A DNA stretch of 64,000 bases from Rhizobium sp. P38BS-XIX. GTDB taxonomy: Bacteria > Pseudomonadota > Alphaproteobacteria > Rhizobiales > Rhizobiaceae. The translations under genes were made by a program, and so were the position numbers. How positions within the stretch are numbered: the first letter of the stretch is position 1; the number at the start of each line of letters is the position of its first letter. Positions 16,082-25,010 of this stretch are shown here, one piece after another. The stretch covers positions 89,036 through 153,035 of the forward strand of contig NZ_JABAIJ010000014.1 in assembly GCF_012641435.1 (NCBI RefSeq), in the 5' to 3' direction. The notes beneath the pieces are model-generated. The model did not search any database and was not told where the DNA came from. It saw nothing but the letters and a program-made list of their open reading frames with translations.

Positions 16082-17020
16082 TTGACAAGGCAATCCATTA
16101 CAGGGCGTGACGTGCTGTTTCATCCAGATCGACTTTCTTTCGGTATCGTGTTGCCGGCGCAGGAAAGAACGCGTGCAGACGTGCAGTTCGATACGCAGCT
16201 GAGCGTCGCCAGAGATGCGGACGATTTGGGTCTGCAGGCGCTCTGGGTCAGGGATGTTCCTCTCAACAGCGATGCTTATCCCGATCCGATAGGGCATGCC
16301 GATCCCTGGGTTTTCCTCGGAGCATTGGCCGCAAGCACATCCCGGATCGCCTTGGCGACGGGCGCAATCGTGCTTCCGCTGAGGCATCCGCTTCATATCG
16401 CCAAGGCTGCGCTATCCATGGCAGCCCTGTCAAAAGGCCGCTTTATGCTGGGCCTTGGTTCCGGCGACCGGCCAACGGAGTATGAAGTGTTCGGAAGAGA
16501 CATCGAAAATCGGAAATCCATCTTCCAAGCGGGATGGGACCGAATTGCCGCCGCGATCGGATCGGAACAACAGGTCACTGGCGAGGACGGCCGCGTACGG
16601 AAGGAGTTCACGATAACACCGCATCAGGCGCAGGCCGGAATCCCGATGGTTGCCGTCGGATCGTCATCGCAATCGCTTGAGTGGATCGCGCGCCATGCCT
16701 CCGCCTGGATGACCTATTATCGCCCCCTCGCTGTGCAGAAGGACCGGCTTGGCCTCTGGCAGAACGCCCAGGCCAAGGTCACCACGGAGTTTCGCGGCTT
16801 CGGACAATCCATGGTCCTGGAGTTGATCGAAAAGCCGGACGCTCCCTATGAAGAGGTGAACCTTGGCGGCAAGACCGGCAGGCGAGGGCTGATCGATGCC
16901 CTGTCGGCCATGCGCGAAGCGGGCATCCATCATGTGGCCTTCAACCTTACATCCAAAAGCAGACCGGCGCGGGAGGTCATGGAAGAGATCAGCCGGGACG
17001 TCATGCCGGCGCTCATTTAA
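16082..17020 (+). CDS. Luciferase-like (LLM class) flavin-dependent oxidoreductase
   Basis: The 312-aa product shows the bacterial luciferase-like TIM barrel: LSFGIVLPAQE at the first strand, ADDLGLQALWVRDVP, ALAASTSRIALATGAIVLPLRHPLHIAK, and GRFMLGLGSGDRP. These are the segments around the flavin site of F420/FMN-dependent monooxygenases. It likely uses reduced FMN supplied by a separate reductase. No partner reductase or transporter is adjacent, so the substrate cannot be guessed. Confidence 0.88.
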   Translation: MTRQSITGRDVLFHPDRLSFGIVLPAQERTRADVQFDTQLSVARDADDLGLQALWVRDVPLNSDAYPDPIGHADPWVFLGALAASTSRIALATGAIVLPLRHPLHIAKAALSMAALSKGRFMLGLGSGDRPTEYEVFGRDIENRKSIFQAGWDRIAAAIGSEQQVTGEDGRVRKEFTITPHQAQAGIPMVAVGSSSQSLEWIARHASAWMTYYRPLAVQKDRLGLWQNAQAKVTTEFRGFGQSMVLELIEKPDAPYEEVNLGGKTGRRGLIDALSAMREAGIHHVAFNLTSKSRPAREVMEEISRDVMPALI

Positions 17021-17105
17021 AAACAAGCGGTAAATCGCCGCCGGTGAAACTGGTTTTTGTGGTTCCTGCAACCTATCTTTGCGGTGAACACAAAAAGGGC
17101 CAGCT

Positions 17106-18398
17106 TTGCTTCTCGAAATCTCCATCGTTATCGTCCTCACCATTCTCAATGGCGTGCTTGCCATGTCGGAACTGGCGATCGTCTCCTCGCGACCCGCCCG
17201 TTTGAAAGTTCTCGCCGATCAGGGAAGCAGGGGTGCTGCCATGGTGATCCGGCTTTCGGAAGAACCCGGCCGGTTTCTCTCCACGGTTCAGATCGGCATT
17301 ACGCTTGTCGGTGTTCTCTCAGGTGCATTTTCGGGTGCTACGCTTGGTGCGAGATTGTCGGGCTGGCTCGCCACGCAAGGCCTCTCGACTGCCGCGGCCG
17401 ATGCGCTCGGCGTCGGCTCCGTCGTTGTCGCCATTACCTATCTCTCCCTGATCATCGGAGAGCTGGTGCCAAAGCAGATCGCGCTTCGTGCCCCTGAGAC
17501 TGTTGCGAGCAAGGTTGCTCCGTCGATGATCTTTCTGTCGCGTGCCGCGGCGCCATTGGTCTGGCTCCTGGATTTTTCGGGCCGATTGGTGCTGCGGGCG
17601 CTCGGTCAATCCGGTAAGGCGAGCGATGGCGTCAGCGATGAGGAAATCAGGACAGTTCTCGCCGAAGCTCATAGTGCAGGCGTGATCGCGACGGAGGAAT
17701 CCGCGATGATTTCAGGCGTCATGCGGCTGGCGGATCGTAATGCGAGAGCCCTGATGACGCCGCGCCGCGATGTCGAAGTCATTGATATCGAAGACAGCTT
17801 CGAAGAGGTCCGCGACCAGTTGCGCCGGACGGAGAAAGCACGGTTGCCGCTGCGCAAGAACAGCTCCGACGAGATTGTCGGCGTACTGGTGACGCGAGAT
17901 TTCTTCGACGCCGTGGCATCGGGCCGACAGGTCGATATCCTGGCCATGGCGAAACAGGTGCCGATCGTTTCGGATCTTTCAGGCGCACTTGATATCGTCA
18001 AGGCGCTGCGCCGCTCTTCATCGCACATGGTGCTCGTCTACGACGAATACGGCCATTTCGAAGGAGTCATCACGTCGGGCGATATCCTGGAGGCGATCAT
18101 CGGGGCGGTTCAGGAGGAAGCCGATGTCGGCGGCGAGCAGGCAATCGTCCGCCGCCAGGATGGCAGCTATCTCGTCTCCGGCTGGATGCCGATCGACGAA
18201 TTCTCCGACTTCATGGGATTTCAGGTCGAAGACGACCGCGACTATCAAACCGTCGCGGGCTTCGTGCTCCAGGAATTGCGCCATCTTCCCGATGTCGGTG
18301 AGAGTTTTTCGAAAAACGGCTGGCGGTTCGAGGTGGTCGATCTCGATGGCAGGCGGATCGACAAGTTGCTGGTCGCTGCGGATACCGAAACCGCTTAA
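17106..18398 (+). CDS. CorC/HlyC-family membrane protein (CNNM-CBS-CorC_HlyC)
   Basis: The protein has 430 aa and starts with TTG at 17106, preceded by AAAAAGGG; no nearby ATG keeps the first membrane helix. Residues about 1-180 are a CNNM (DUF21) membrane domain with helices such as LLEISIVIVLTILNGVLAM and LGVGSVVVAITYLSLIIGEL. Two CBS domains follow (ALMTPRRDVEVIDIEDSF, MVLVYDEYGHFEGVITSGDI). The C-terminus is a CorC_HlyC transporter-associated domain (SYLVSGWMPIDEF ... VGESFSKNGWRFEVVDLDG). Family members are linked to Mg/Co export or membrane homeostasis. The old hemolysin name is historical. Confidence 0.92.
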   Translation: MLLEISIVIVLTILNGVLAMSELAIVSSRPARLKVLADQGSRGAAMVIRLSEEPGRFLSTVQIGITLVGVLSGAFSGATLGARLSGWLATQGLSTAAADALGVGSVVVAITYLSLIIGELVPKQIALRAPETVASKVAPSMIFLSRAAAPLVWLLDFSGRLVLRALGQSGKASDGVSDEEIRTVLAEAHSAGVIATEESAMISGVMRLADRNARALMTPRRDVEVIDIEDSFEEVRDQLRRTEKARLPLRKNSSDEIVGVLVTRDFFDAVASGRQVDILAMAKQVPIVSDLSGALDIVKALRRSSSHMVLVYDEYGHFEGVITSGDILEAIIGAVQEEADVGGEQAIVRRQDGSYLVSGWMPIDEFSDFMGFQVEDDRDYQTVAGFVLQELRHLPDVGESFSKNGWRFEVVDLDGRRIDKLLVAADTETA

Positions 18399-18791
18399 GG
18401 CGACCGCGATCCCCAGGAGCTGCGTCCCGCATTTTCCGTCGTTCGCTCAAGGTGGAAGGGCAGGGTCGCTATTATCGACGGCAGTCCTTTCCTGTTCGAA
18501 TAGTCCTCAGGTAGCGTAAGTTATTGAAAAGACGCTTCAAGGCGAACGGCTTTCACGTTCGCCATTCGGCCACGCATCGCCATATCGACTGCTCATTCCC
18601 GCATTTCCGCTAGCGCAATCGGCCTCGCACCTCGTCGGCTCCCAAAGGCGGTCTTATTTTCGACCATCAAAATTTTCCAAATTCTTGTTGACTTCAATCC
18701 GATTGAGCATATTTTGGAAAACAATAAATTTCCTTTATCTCAACCTAGGTGTTGAGGCTGGCTCTGACCAGCCGATCACAGGAGAAGCGCA
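18399..18791 (+). promoter_or_regulatory. Intergenic region with hairpin and two nested operator-like palindromes
   Basis: No gene is seen in these 393 bases. GGCGAACG (18541-18548) and CGTTCGCC (18556-18563) form an 8-bp hairpin that may end the upstream transcript. Further on, TTTTCCAAA (18673-18681) and TTTGGAAAA (18713-18721) are perfect inverted 9-mers. They enclose TCAATC-C-GATTGA (18694-18706), itself a palindrome. A TTGTTGACTT at 18685-18694 may hold a -35 box. This is the likely control region of the emrA-emrB operon that starts at 18792, although no regulator gene is adjacent. Confidence 0.5.
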
Positions 18792-20030
18792 ATGGTTTCG
18801 AATTTGCACACGCTCAATCCCAACAAGCCTTCCGAGCCGGCGACGTCGGAAGAGGCTGTGGCGCCGTCACGCACCGTGATGGACGCTGCACAACAGGATC
18901 TCGCAAGAGAGCAGCGCGATCTGGCGAGAGACATGGCCGAAGCGGCTGGGGCCGCCAAGCCAATCAAGCGTCGCTGGGTCAAGAAGACGCTCTTCGGCGC
19001 CACGGCGTTGATTGTGATTGCCGCCGCCGCTTACGAAGGGCAGCAGTATTGGACCACGGGCCGCTTCGAAATCTCGACTGACGACGCCTATGTTCAGGCC
19101 GACAACAGTGCGATCGCTCCGAAGGTTTCGGGGTACATCAGCAAGGTTCTGGTCAGCGACAACCAGCCAGTCAAGGCTGGACAGGTGCTCGCCGAGATCG
19201 ATGATCGCGATTATGCGACGGCGCTGGAACAGGCCAAGGCCGATGTCGATGCCGCCAGAGCCACGCTCGACGGCAAACAGGCAGCGCTCGACAATCAGCA
19301 GTTTGTCATCGATGCGGCACGCGCCACGATCGATGTCGACAACGCCAATGTGACCTTCGCGGAGCAGAACGACAAGCGTTATGCGAGCCTTGCCACGAAC
19401 GGTTATGCCGCCGTCCAGACGGCCCAGCTGGCCGCCTCGCAAATTGGAGTGACCCATGCGACGACCGCGCGCGATACGGCAGCGCTTTCCGGAGCCGTCA
19501 AACAGGTCGATATCCTCAAGGCCGAACTGGCCCAGGCGAAGGCCGCTCTGCTGCATGATCTCGCCGTTGAGCATCAGGCCGAGCTCAACGTGTCCTATGC
19601 CTCCATCGTCGCGCCCGTCGATGGCGTCGTCGGCAATCGCACTCTGCGTGTCGGTCAATATGTCCAGGCCGGCACCCAGCTGATGACGGTGGTTCCCACG
19701 GCGGCGGCCTACATAGTCGCCAACTACAAGGAAACGCAGTTGACGGATGTGCATGCCGGACAGCCGGTCGATATCGAAGTCGATATGTTCCCGGGCAAGG
19801 TCTATCACGGCCGCGTCGACAGCCTGTCGCCCGCAAGTGGCCAGGAATTTGCGCTTTTGCCGCCCGATAATGCGACCGGCAACTTCACCAAGGTCGTTCA
19901 GCGCATCCCCGTGAAGATCACTCTCGATGCCGACAGCGTCGCGTCAGGCGATTTGCGGCCGGGCATGTCCGTGCAGCCGAGCATCGATACGAAGACGGCG
20001 ACAGACAACAAAACGACAGGCGCCAAGTGA
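18792..20030 (+). CDS. emrA: HlyD/EmrA-type periplasmic adaptor of a drug efflux pump
   Basis: The 412-aa protein has a cytoplasmic N-terminus, one membrane helix (about residues 62-80, TLFGATALIVIAAAAYEG), a lipoyl-like half (STDDAYVQADNSAIAPKVSGYI), a coiled-coil hairpin of about 110 residues rich in Ala/Gln/Asp, the second lipoyl half (SIVAPVDGVVGNRTLRVGQYV) and a beta-barrel. This is the EmrA/HlyD membrane fusion layout. The start has AGGAGAAG directly upstream. It links the inner-membrane EmrB-type transporter encoded 24 bases downstream to an outer-membrane channel of the TolC type, which is not in the window. Confidence 0.92.
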   Translation: MVSNLHTLNPNKPSEPATSEEAVAPSRTVMDAAQQDLAREQRDLARDMAEAAGAAKPIKRRWVKKTLFGATALIVIAAAAYEGQQYWTTGRFEISTDDAYVQADNSAIAPKVSGYISKVLVSDNQPVKAGQVLAEIDDRDYATALEQAKADVDAARATLDGKQAALDNQQFVIDAARATIDVDNANVTFAEQNDKRYASLATNGYAAVQTAQLAASQIGVTHATTARDTAALSGAVKQVDILKAELAQAKAALLHDLAVEHQAELNVSYASIVAPVDGVVGNRTLRVGQYVQAGTQLMTVVPTAAAYIVANYKETQLTDVHAGQPVDIEVDMFPGKVYHGRVDSLSPASGQEFALLPPDNATGNFTKVVQRIPVKITLDADSVASGDLRPGMSVQPSIDTKTATDNKTTGAK

Positions 20031-20054
20031 GCGAAGGTCCAGGAGGACCAAGTC

Positions 20055-21653
20055 ATGTCTACTGTTACAGCAAATGAACCGGTGGCAGTCCCGGCTGCCG
20101 CATCGCCGGAGCGCGCCGGCACCAAGGAATGGATTGCCGTTCTTGCCGGCATGATCGGCGCCTTCATGGCGATCCTCAACATTCAGATAACGAATGCCTC
20201 GCTGCTGAACATAGAAGGCGGCATCGGCACGGGCGTCGATAATGGCGCCTGGATCTCGACCTCCTATCTGATCGGCGAAATCGTCGTCATTCCCCTGACC
20301 GCCTATTTCAGCCAGGTCTTCTCGTTCCGTAATTACATCCTCGCCAATGCGATCCTCTTTCCGATCTTCTCGATCGCGTGTGCTTTCACGCACGATCTCG
20401 GCTCGATGATCGCCATGCGCGGGCTGCAGGGTTTTGCTGGCGGCATTCTCATCCCGATGGCCTTTACCATGGTACTGACGAAACTGCCGAAGCCGCAGCA
20501 GCCTGTTGGGCTTGCGATCTTTGCCCTGTCGGTCACTTTTGCTCCCGCAATCGGCCCGACGATCGGCGGCTATCTGACGGAGAATTACGGCTGGCAGACG
20601 ATCTTTTTCATCAATGCGGGCCCGAGCGCCATCATGGTCGTCGCGCTGGCCGCTACGTTGGAAAAGCAGCCCATGCAGTTGCGCCTGCTGAAGGAGGGTG
20701 ACTGGGCCGGCATCATCACCATGGCCATCGGATTGTCCGCGTTTCAGACCGTGCTCGAAGAAGGCAACAAGGACGATTGGTTCGCCTCTCCCTTCATCAT
20801 GCGTCTGAGTGTCATCGCCTTCGTGTTTCTCAGCGCCTTCATCATCATCGAGCTGACGGTGTCCAAGCCGCTGGTGAAGCTTAGCCTGTTCAGGCAGCGC
20901 AATTTCTCCATTGGCGTGCTTGCCAATGTTCTGGTCGGCTTTGCACTGTTCGGCTCGGTCTATATCCTGCCGCAGTATCTCGGCCAGGTGCAGCGCTACA
21001 ACGCCGAGCAGATCGGCAATGTGCTGGCATGGACGGGCCTGCCGCAGCTCATTCTCATCCCTGCCATACCGATGCTGATGAAGCGCTTCGACGTCCGCTA
21101 CATCGCCTTTCTCGGCATCGCGATTTTCTCGATCAGCTGCTTCATGAATGTGACGCTATCGGCCGATACAGCGGGCGATCAGTTCTGGATCCCCAACATC
21201 GTGCGCGCCATAGGCCAGGCCATGGTCATTACTCCGATCACGGCGATCACCACGGGCCTCATCGCCCCCAAGGATGCCGCTGCCGCCTCGGGTCTGACGA
21301 ACATGCTGCGCAACCTCGGCGGCGCCGTCGGCACCGCGACCTTGTCCACGGTGCTGACCAAGCGCGAGCAGTTTCATTCGAACATCATCGGCCAATCCGT
21401 CACGCTGGCTCGCGATGAAGTGCGGACCCGTATCGAGCGGATGGCCGGATACTTCCAGTCGCATGGTGTCTCCGATCCCACGCTCGCCACGCAGAAAGCC
21501 GTTCTTGCCATCGCCAGCGTCGTCAAGCGCCAAGCCTTGATCATGGGGTTCAGCGACACCTTTGCCGTCATCGGCGTCCTTTTGGCGATCGCCGCCGTTT
21601 CCGTTCTTTTTGCTCAGAGGCCCAAGGCGGGAGCAGGTGCCGGTGCGCACTAG
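20055..21653 (+). CDS. emrB: DHA2-family drug:H+ antiporter (EmrB type)
   Basis: The 532-aa protein has about 14 hydrophobic segments. DHA2 signatures are visible: the first helix with FMAILNIQITNASL, the second with NGAWISTSYLIGEIVVIPLTA, and motif C-like AIGPTIGGYLTENYGWQTIF. The gene follows emrA directly with an AGGAGG ribosome site. The pair should export hydrophobic or aromatic toxic compounds by proton antiport. A 12-bp hairpin begins 8 bases after the stop codon. A second, separately regulated pair lies at 58322-61009. Confidence 0.93.
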   Translation: MSTVTANEPVAVPAAASPERAGTKEWIAVLAGMIGAFMAILNIQITNASLLNIEGGIGTGVDNGAWISTSYLIGEIVVIPLTAYFSQVFSFRNYILANAILFPIFSIACAFTHDLGSMIAMRGLQGFAGGILIPMAFTMVLTKLPKPQQPVGLAIFALSVTFAPAIGPTIGGYLTENYGWQTIFFINAGPSAIMVVALAATLEKQPMQLRLLKEGDWAGIITMAIGLSAFQTVLEEGNKDDWFASPFIMRLSVIAFVFLSAFIIIELTVSKPLVKLSLFRQRNFSIGVLANVLVGFALFGSVYILPQYLGQVQRYNAEQIGNVLAWTGLPQLILIPAIPMLMKRFDVRYIAFLGIAIFSISCFMNVTLSADTAGDQFWIPNIVRAIGQAMVITPITAITTGLIAPKDAAAASGLTNMLRNLGGAVGTATLSTVLTKREQFHSNIIGQSVTLARDEVRTRIERMAGYFQSHGVSDPTLATQKAVLAIASVVKRQALIMGFSDTFAVIGVLLAIAAVSVLFAQRPKAGAGAGAH

Positions 21654-21660
21654 AGGACAA

Positions 21661-21693
21661 GCACCTCGCGAAGCCCGTCGTTTCGCGAGGTGC
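21661..21693 (+). terminator. Strong hairpin after emrB
   Basis: GCACCTCGCGAA (21661-21672) and TTCGCGAGGTGC (21682-21693) are perfect 12-base arms with a 9-base loop, starting 8 bases past the emrB stop. No T run follows, so it may reduce read-through into the small gene at 21761, or act as an mRNA 3'-end stabiliser. Confidence 0.55.
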
Positions 21694-21760
21694 AGCGACC
21701 ACGATTACCGGTTCGCATCGGCGAAACCGTATCCCGCCTCGAACCAGAAGGAAATCCGTC

Positions 21761-22045
21761 ATGATAGAACTCATGTCGCTCAATGAAATGAACTTCGACG
21801 AACGCCAGGAAATGCTGACGACCGTTGCCAGGGCCCTTGAGGAGAGCTCGGTTCAGGCTTCGGCGGAGGGCCATCGCGCCTATGTCGAAAATTCGAAAAG
21901 CCTGGTTTTCGCGATTCAAAGCCTTGCACACGAAATGAAGGCGGAGCAGCTCGATGCCGCCAGCGTCCTGCTTCAGCAGGCCATGATGATGATCCTGGTG
22001 TTCCGCCAGCGAAATATCTATCCGGCCGGCGCCTTCCTGCATTGA
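21761..22045 (+). CDS. Small conserved-looking protein of unknown function (94 aa)
   Basis: AGAAGGAAA sits 6 bases before the ATG, a good ribosome site, and the frame has normal codon use for this window. The product is soluble and mostly helical: MIELMSLNEMNFDERQEML, then LEESSVQASAEGHRAYVENS, and a hydrophobic helix LDAASVLLQQAMMMILVF. I do not recognise the family. It lies after emrAB but is separated by a strong hairpin, and it is closed by another terminator at 22091-22119, so it may be its own unit. Confidence 0.65.
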   Translation: MIELMSLNEMNFDERQEMLTTVARALEESSVQASAEGHRAYVENSKSLVFAIQSLAHEMKAEQLDAASVLLQQAMMMILVFRQRNIYPAGAFLH

Positions 22046-22090
22046 ATGACGGATTATTCGCCCGTGATCGAGAGCAATCCCATATCTTCA

Positions 22091-22119
22091 TATTGGCCGG
22101 CGTCCATTGCCGGCCAATA
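22091..22119. terminator. Bidirectional terminator between convergent genes
   Basis: TATTGGCCGGC (22091-22101) and GCCGGCCAATA (22109-22119) form a perfect 11-bp stem with a 7-base loop. The plus strand continues catcttttcc. It lies between the 94-aa gene and the convergent lipase gene. Confidence 0.65.
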
Positions 22120-22154
22120 CATCTTTTCCCAAGTTACAGGCTGTTGCCGCTTGC

Positions 22155-23417
22155 TTAGTTTGCGCAATTCGGGCTGGGTGATTTCCCCGACAGTCGATCC
22201 CTGATCCAGTCAAGCTGATCGGGCACCGATGCGCTCATGGTTGGATCATGGTCCAGTCCGGGATAGGATTTGAAGGTGACGGACTGCTTGTTCTTGCAGG
22301 CACGCTCGACGACTTCCTTGATGCCGGCGATGGGAACGGAATGATCGTCCTCGCCGGCCAGCACGAGGATAGGCCCTTGGATCGGCTTGAACCCGGCGGT
22401 CTCTTCCCGATAGAACTTCGAGACCCACTTGTTCTTGCTCCAGCCGGGTTTCAACATGGCGACGTCGTCGACACCGAGATAGCTGGCATAGCCATAGAGC
22501 CAGCAACCGTTTGACGTCGCGTCCTCATAATGCTGCATGCCGATCTTCGAAAGCATGTCCGAGGCTTTGAAATCCTTGTAGCGCGTTTGCACGGCGTAGG
22601 CATGCCAGGAGAAATAGAACCCGGCCCCCTTGGCTTCCTCGGGATGGTCGAGCAGGCGGGGCAGGTGAACTGCGCCTGCAACGGCAATCGCGCCGCGATA
22701 CGTCGGATCCTTGAGTTCGACCTGACGTTCCGCAACACCCCATGCAGCAAGGCCGCCCTGCGAATGACCATCGACGACCCAGTCCTTGCCAAGTGTCGAA
22801 ACCGCCGCCTGCGCAGCCGGTACGGAGTAGATCACATCGTCGGCCTGGGCGGCCTTGTCCATGTAACGGTGTGGGCCCTTGGTCCCCAGACCATGATAGT
22901 CAGTGGCGACGATAGCGAAGCCGCCTTTCAGCAGGTTTGCGAGATCCTGGCCGTAATAGACATCCTTCATCAGGGAGGGTGCGCAAGCGCGCGCCATTCC
23001 ACTGGTGCCATGCGCCCAGGCAATAATTGGCCAACCCCCGGCCGGCGGAGTCCCTGCCGGAACAAGCACCACTGCCGAGGTTGCGACATCGGCGCCATGG
23101 CCATCGGTCGAGTGATAGAGAATGCGTGTTGCGCTTGCTCCGGGCGGCAAGGTGTAACCATCGAAGGCCTCCTTGCGCAGCAGATCTCCCGCTTTGGTAT
23201 TCTTGAGCGTCTCCGGAGCCTCGTAAAGGCTTGTAAGCGGCAGGGCGTCCTGCTGTTCGATGGTCGATGCTTCGGCTGCTGATTTGGGCATGCCGGGATC
23301 GTCCTGCCCGAAGGCCTGGTAGGATGTCAGCAGTGACGTACCTGCGAAGATGATAGTCAGCCATCTGCCTAAATGGTGACGGGTGCCCCGCGGGCGCCCG
23401 AGCTTGCAACCGGTCAT
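22155..23417 (-). CDS. Secreted lipase/alpha-beta hydrolase (LIP family)
   Basis: The start at 23417 is fixed by AAGGAGGAG just upstream and gives 420 aa with a signal sequence (LGRWLTIIFAGTSLLTSYQAFG, mature end near QDDPGMPKSA). The body matches secretory lipases: SATRILYHSTDGHGADVATSAVVLVPAG, GGWPIIAWAHGTSG, nucleophile elbow VVDGHSQGGLAAWG, acid residue near LAGEDDHSVPI and His in PGLDHDPTM. It should cleave ester bonds outside the cytoplasm. It faces a TetR-family gene across a short region with an operator-like palindrome at 23520-23541. Confidence 0.88.
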   Translation of the reverse strand: MTGCKLGRPRGTRHHLGRWLTIIFAGTSLLTSYQAFGQDDPGMPKSAAEASTIEQQDALPLTSLYEAPETLKNTKAGDLLRKEAFDGYTLPPGASATRILYHSTDGHGADVATSAVVLVPAGTPPAGGWPIIAWAHGTSGMARACAPSLMKDVYYGQDLANLLKGGFAIVATDYHGLGTKGPHRYMDKAAQADDVIYSVPAAQAAVSTLGKDWVVDGHSQGGLAAWGVAERQVELKDPTYRGAIAVAGAVHLPRLLDHPEEAKGAGFYFSWHAYAVQTRYKDFKASDMLSKIGMQHYEDATSNGCWLYGYASYLGVDDVAMLKPGWSKNKWVSKFYREETAGFKPIQGPILVLAGEDDHSVPIAGIKEVVERACKNKQSVTFKSYPGLDHDPTMSASVPDQLDWIRDRLSGKSPSPNCAN

Positions 23418-23519
23418 ACGGTTTCTCCTCCTTGTGTTTTGATGGATGCCGGCCGAAACCGGCGACTGATCCCCTCGATGACCATCGACGCTTTGTCGAG
23501 GTCGTCGCCCCGGCGTCAC

Positions 23520-23541
23520 AATGCGAATAATAATTCGTGTT
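23520..23541. promoter_or_regulatory. Candidate TetR operator between lipase and regulator genes
   Basis: AATGCGAAT-AATA-ATTCGTGTT is an inverted repeat with 7 of 9 matching positions per arm, including perfect CGAAT/ATTCG cores. It is about 100 bases from the lipase start and 70 from the TetR start, fitting control of the divergent pair. Confidence 0.5.
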
Positions 23542-23612
23542 TGTCAAGACGGGGGTTTGGGTCATATTTTCGTGAGAACGAAGCAGTGGTTGAGGCAAGG
23601 CAGCGCCGGCGA

Positions 23613-24290
23613 ATGGACGAGACTGAGAAGAAACCCAGAAGAAGAACGCGCACCGTCGAGCCGCGAAAAAAGCCCCAGCAGGGACGCTCTCAGGACATGG
23701 TCGAGCGCATCCTGGCGGCGGCGCGCGACCTGATGCGTGACGAAGGGTTCAAATCGCTGAGCACGATATCCATTGCCGGACGCGCTGGCCTGTCCGTCGG
23801 TTCGCTCTATCAATATTATCCGAACAAGGAGGCGATTATCGTCGAGCTGGCGCGGCGGTGGCTTGGGGCTTTCCAGGCGTTTCATGACGAAATGAGAGAA
23901 AGACCTCCAGCAACGGACTGGGGCGCCTTTGCGGATGATTTCTCAAAATTCACGCGAACCATTGCGTCGATCTATATCGACAACCGAAATCTTGTGCCGG
24001 TTCTGGAGGCGATGCGCAGCAACAAGGATTTACGACGGCTCGATTCGCAACACGACGGCACCATCGTCGAATTCCATGCAGACTGGTATTGCGCAGTGAA
24101 CCCGGCGCTTGATCGGGCAACGGCGCTGCGTCTTGGAGAAATCGTGCTTGAAACGGGCCATCCCTGTCTGACGCAGGTGGCGGCCGGCGGCAGAGAACGG
24201 CGCGAGTTGATCCTCGCCGACCTTATTCGAATGCACCTGGCGCTGCTTCGCCCGTACCTGGATCGGAGTTTCGAACGATCCGCGTCATAG
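23613..24290 (+). CDS. TetR-family transcriptional regulator
   Basis: The ATG at 23613 gives 225 aa. Longer in-frame starts read back through the lipase promoter and signal region, so this start is preferred although the ribosome site is weak. A basic N-terminal tail (KKPRRRTRTVEPRKKPQQGR) precedes the TetR helix-turn-helix (RILAAARDLMRDEGF ... AGLSVGSLYQYYPNKEAI). The C-terminal domain includes a TetR_C-like end (LVPVLEAMRSNKDL, LGEIVLETGHPCLT). It probably controls the divergent lipase gene and itself. Confidence 0.9.
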   Translation: MDETEKKPRRRTRTVEPRKKPQQGRSQDMVERILAAARDLMRDEGFKSLSTISIAGRAGLSVGSLYQYYPNKEAIIVELARRWLGAFQAFHDEMRERPPATDWGAFADDFSKFTRTIASIYIDNRNLVPVLEAMRSNKDLRRLDSQHDGTIVEFHADWYCAVNPALDRATALRLGEIVLETGHPCLTQVAAGGRERRELILADLIRMHLALLRPYLDRSFERSAS

Positions 24291-24312
24291 GGAACAGGGG
24301 CGTGACCGATCT

Positions 24313-24362
24313 GGATGCATCGGCCGTGCGAAGGAGTGCTACCTCACACGGCCGATGCATCC
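24313..24362. terminator. 16-bp perfect inverted repeat between convergent genes
   Basis: GGATGCATCGGCCGTG (24313-24328) and CACGGCCGATGCATCC (24347-24362) are perfect inverted copies with an 18-base loop. It lies between the TetR gene (ends 24290) and the convergent DoxX gene (ends 24384). No T run follows on either strand. A bidirectional terminator is the simplest reading. Confidence 0.5.
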
Positions 24363-24383
24363 ATTGGCGCTCGCAATTTGGTA

Positions 24384-24821
24384 TCAGCGGCGCAGGATCC
24401 TGAGGGGGCCTGCTCCGAATGCGGCAATGATCGCCATGCCGCCGATCAGTCCGATATTTTTCAGGAAATTGAGTGTCTGCGGCACAACCATGGCCTCCGG
24501 AGACGCCCAGAAATTATGGAACATGAGCGTGGCGGCGATGATGTAGGGAATGAATGCCAATGCCACGGGGCGTGCAAATATGCCGAGCAGCAAAGCAATC
24601 GCCCCCAGCAGCTCGAGAGCCGTGGCGCCGAGCGCGAGAAACAGGCCAAACCCGTCTGCACCGCCCGGCAGGCGGGCAGCCGTGGCCGGGATGCTCATGA
24701 GTTTGCCGATACCGCTGTAGAGAAAGAGCGGTGCCATCGACACGCGCAGCAAAAGCAATGTCCAGGCCTGGGCCGTCGCGAAATTGGTGTCCTTGGGTTC
24801 TTGAATGATGCTGGAAATCAT
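24384..24821 (-). CDS. DoxX-family membrane protein
   Basis: The start at 24821 has AAGGAAA upstream and gives 145 aa. Four hydrophobic helices are visible (WTLLLLRVSMAPLFLYSGIG, LFLALGATALELLGAIALLLG, VALAFIPYIIAATLMFHNFW, FLKNIGLIGGMAIIAAFGAG). The loops match DoxX/SURF4-like proteins (RVSMAPLFLYSGIGKL, LKNIGLIGG). DoxX proteins are linked to respiratory or redox membrane complexes, but this one has no partner genes. Its role is unknown. Confidence 0.87.
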   Translation of the reverse strand: MISSIIQEPKDTNFATAQAWTLLLLRVSMAPLFLYSGIGKLMSIPATAARLPGGADGFGLFLALGATALELLGAIALLLGIFARPVALAFIPYIIAATLMFHNFWASPEAMVVPQTLNFLKNIGLIGGMAIIAAFGAGPLRILRR

Positions 24822-25010
24822 GGGGTTTCCTTTTTGGAAATGTCGGTGAATTGGCCGGGCTGACACCCGGCGCTGATGCCTGACTGTCTATTGGCGACGT
24901 TGGGCCAGTTGGACCGGCTTGCTGCTTTTCCTCAAAACTTTTGGCGAATGGCTATGCGGCGCCCGCGCCGAGAACGACGCGGACCGGCAAGGGGTATCAG
25001 CACACGATGG

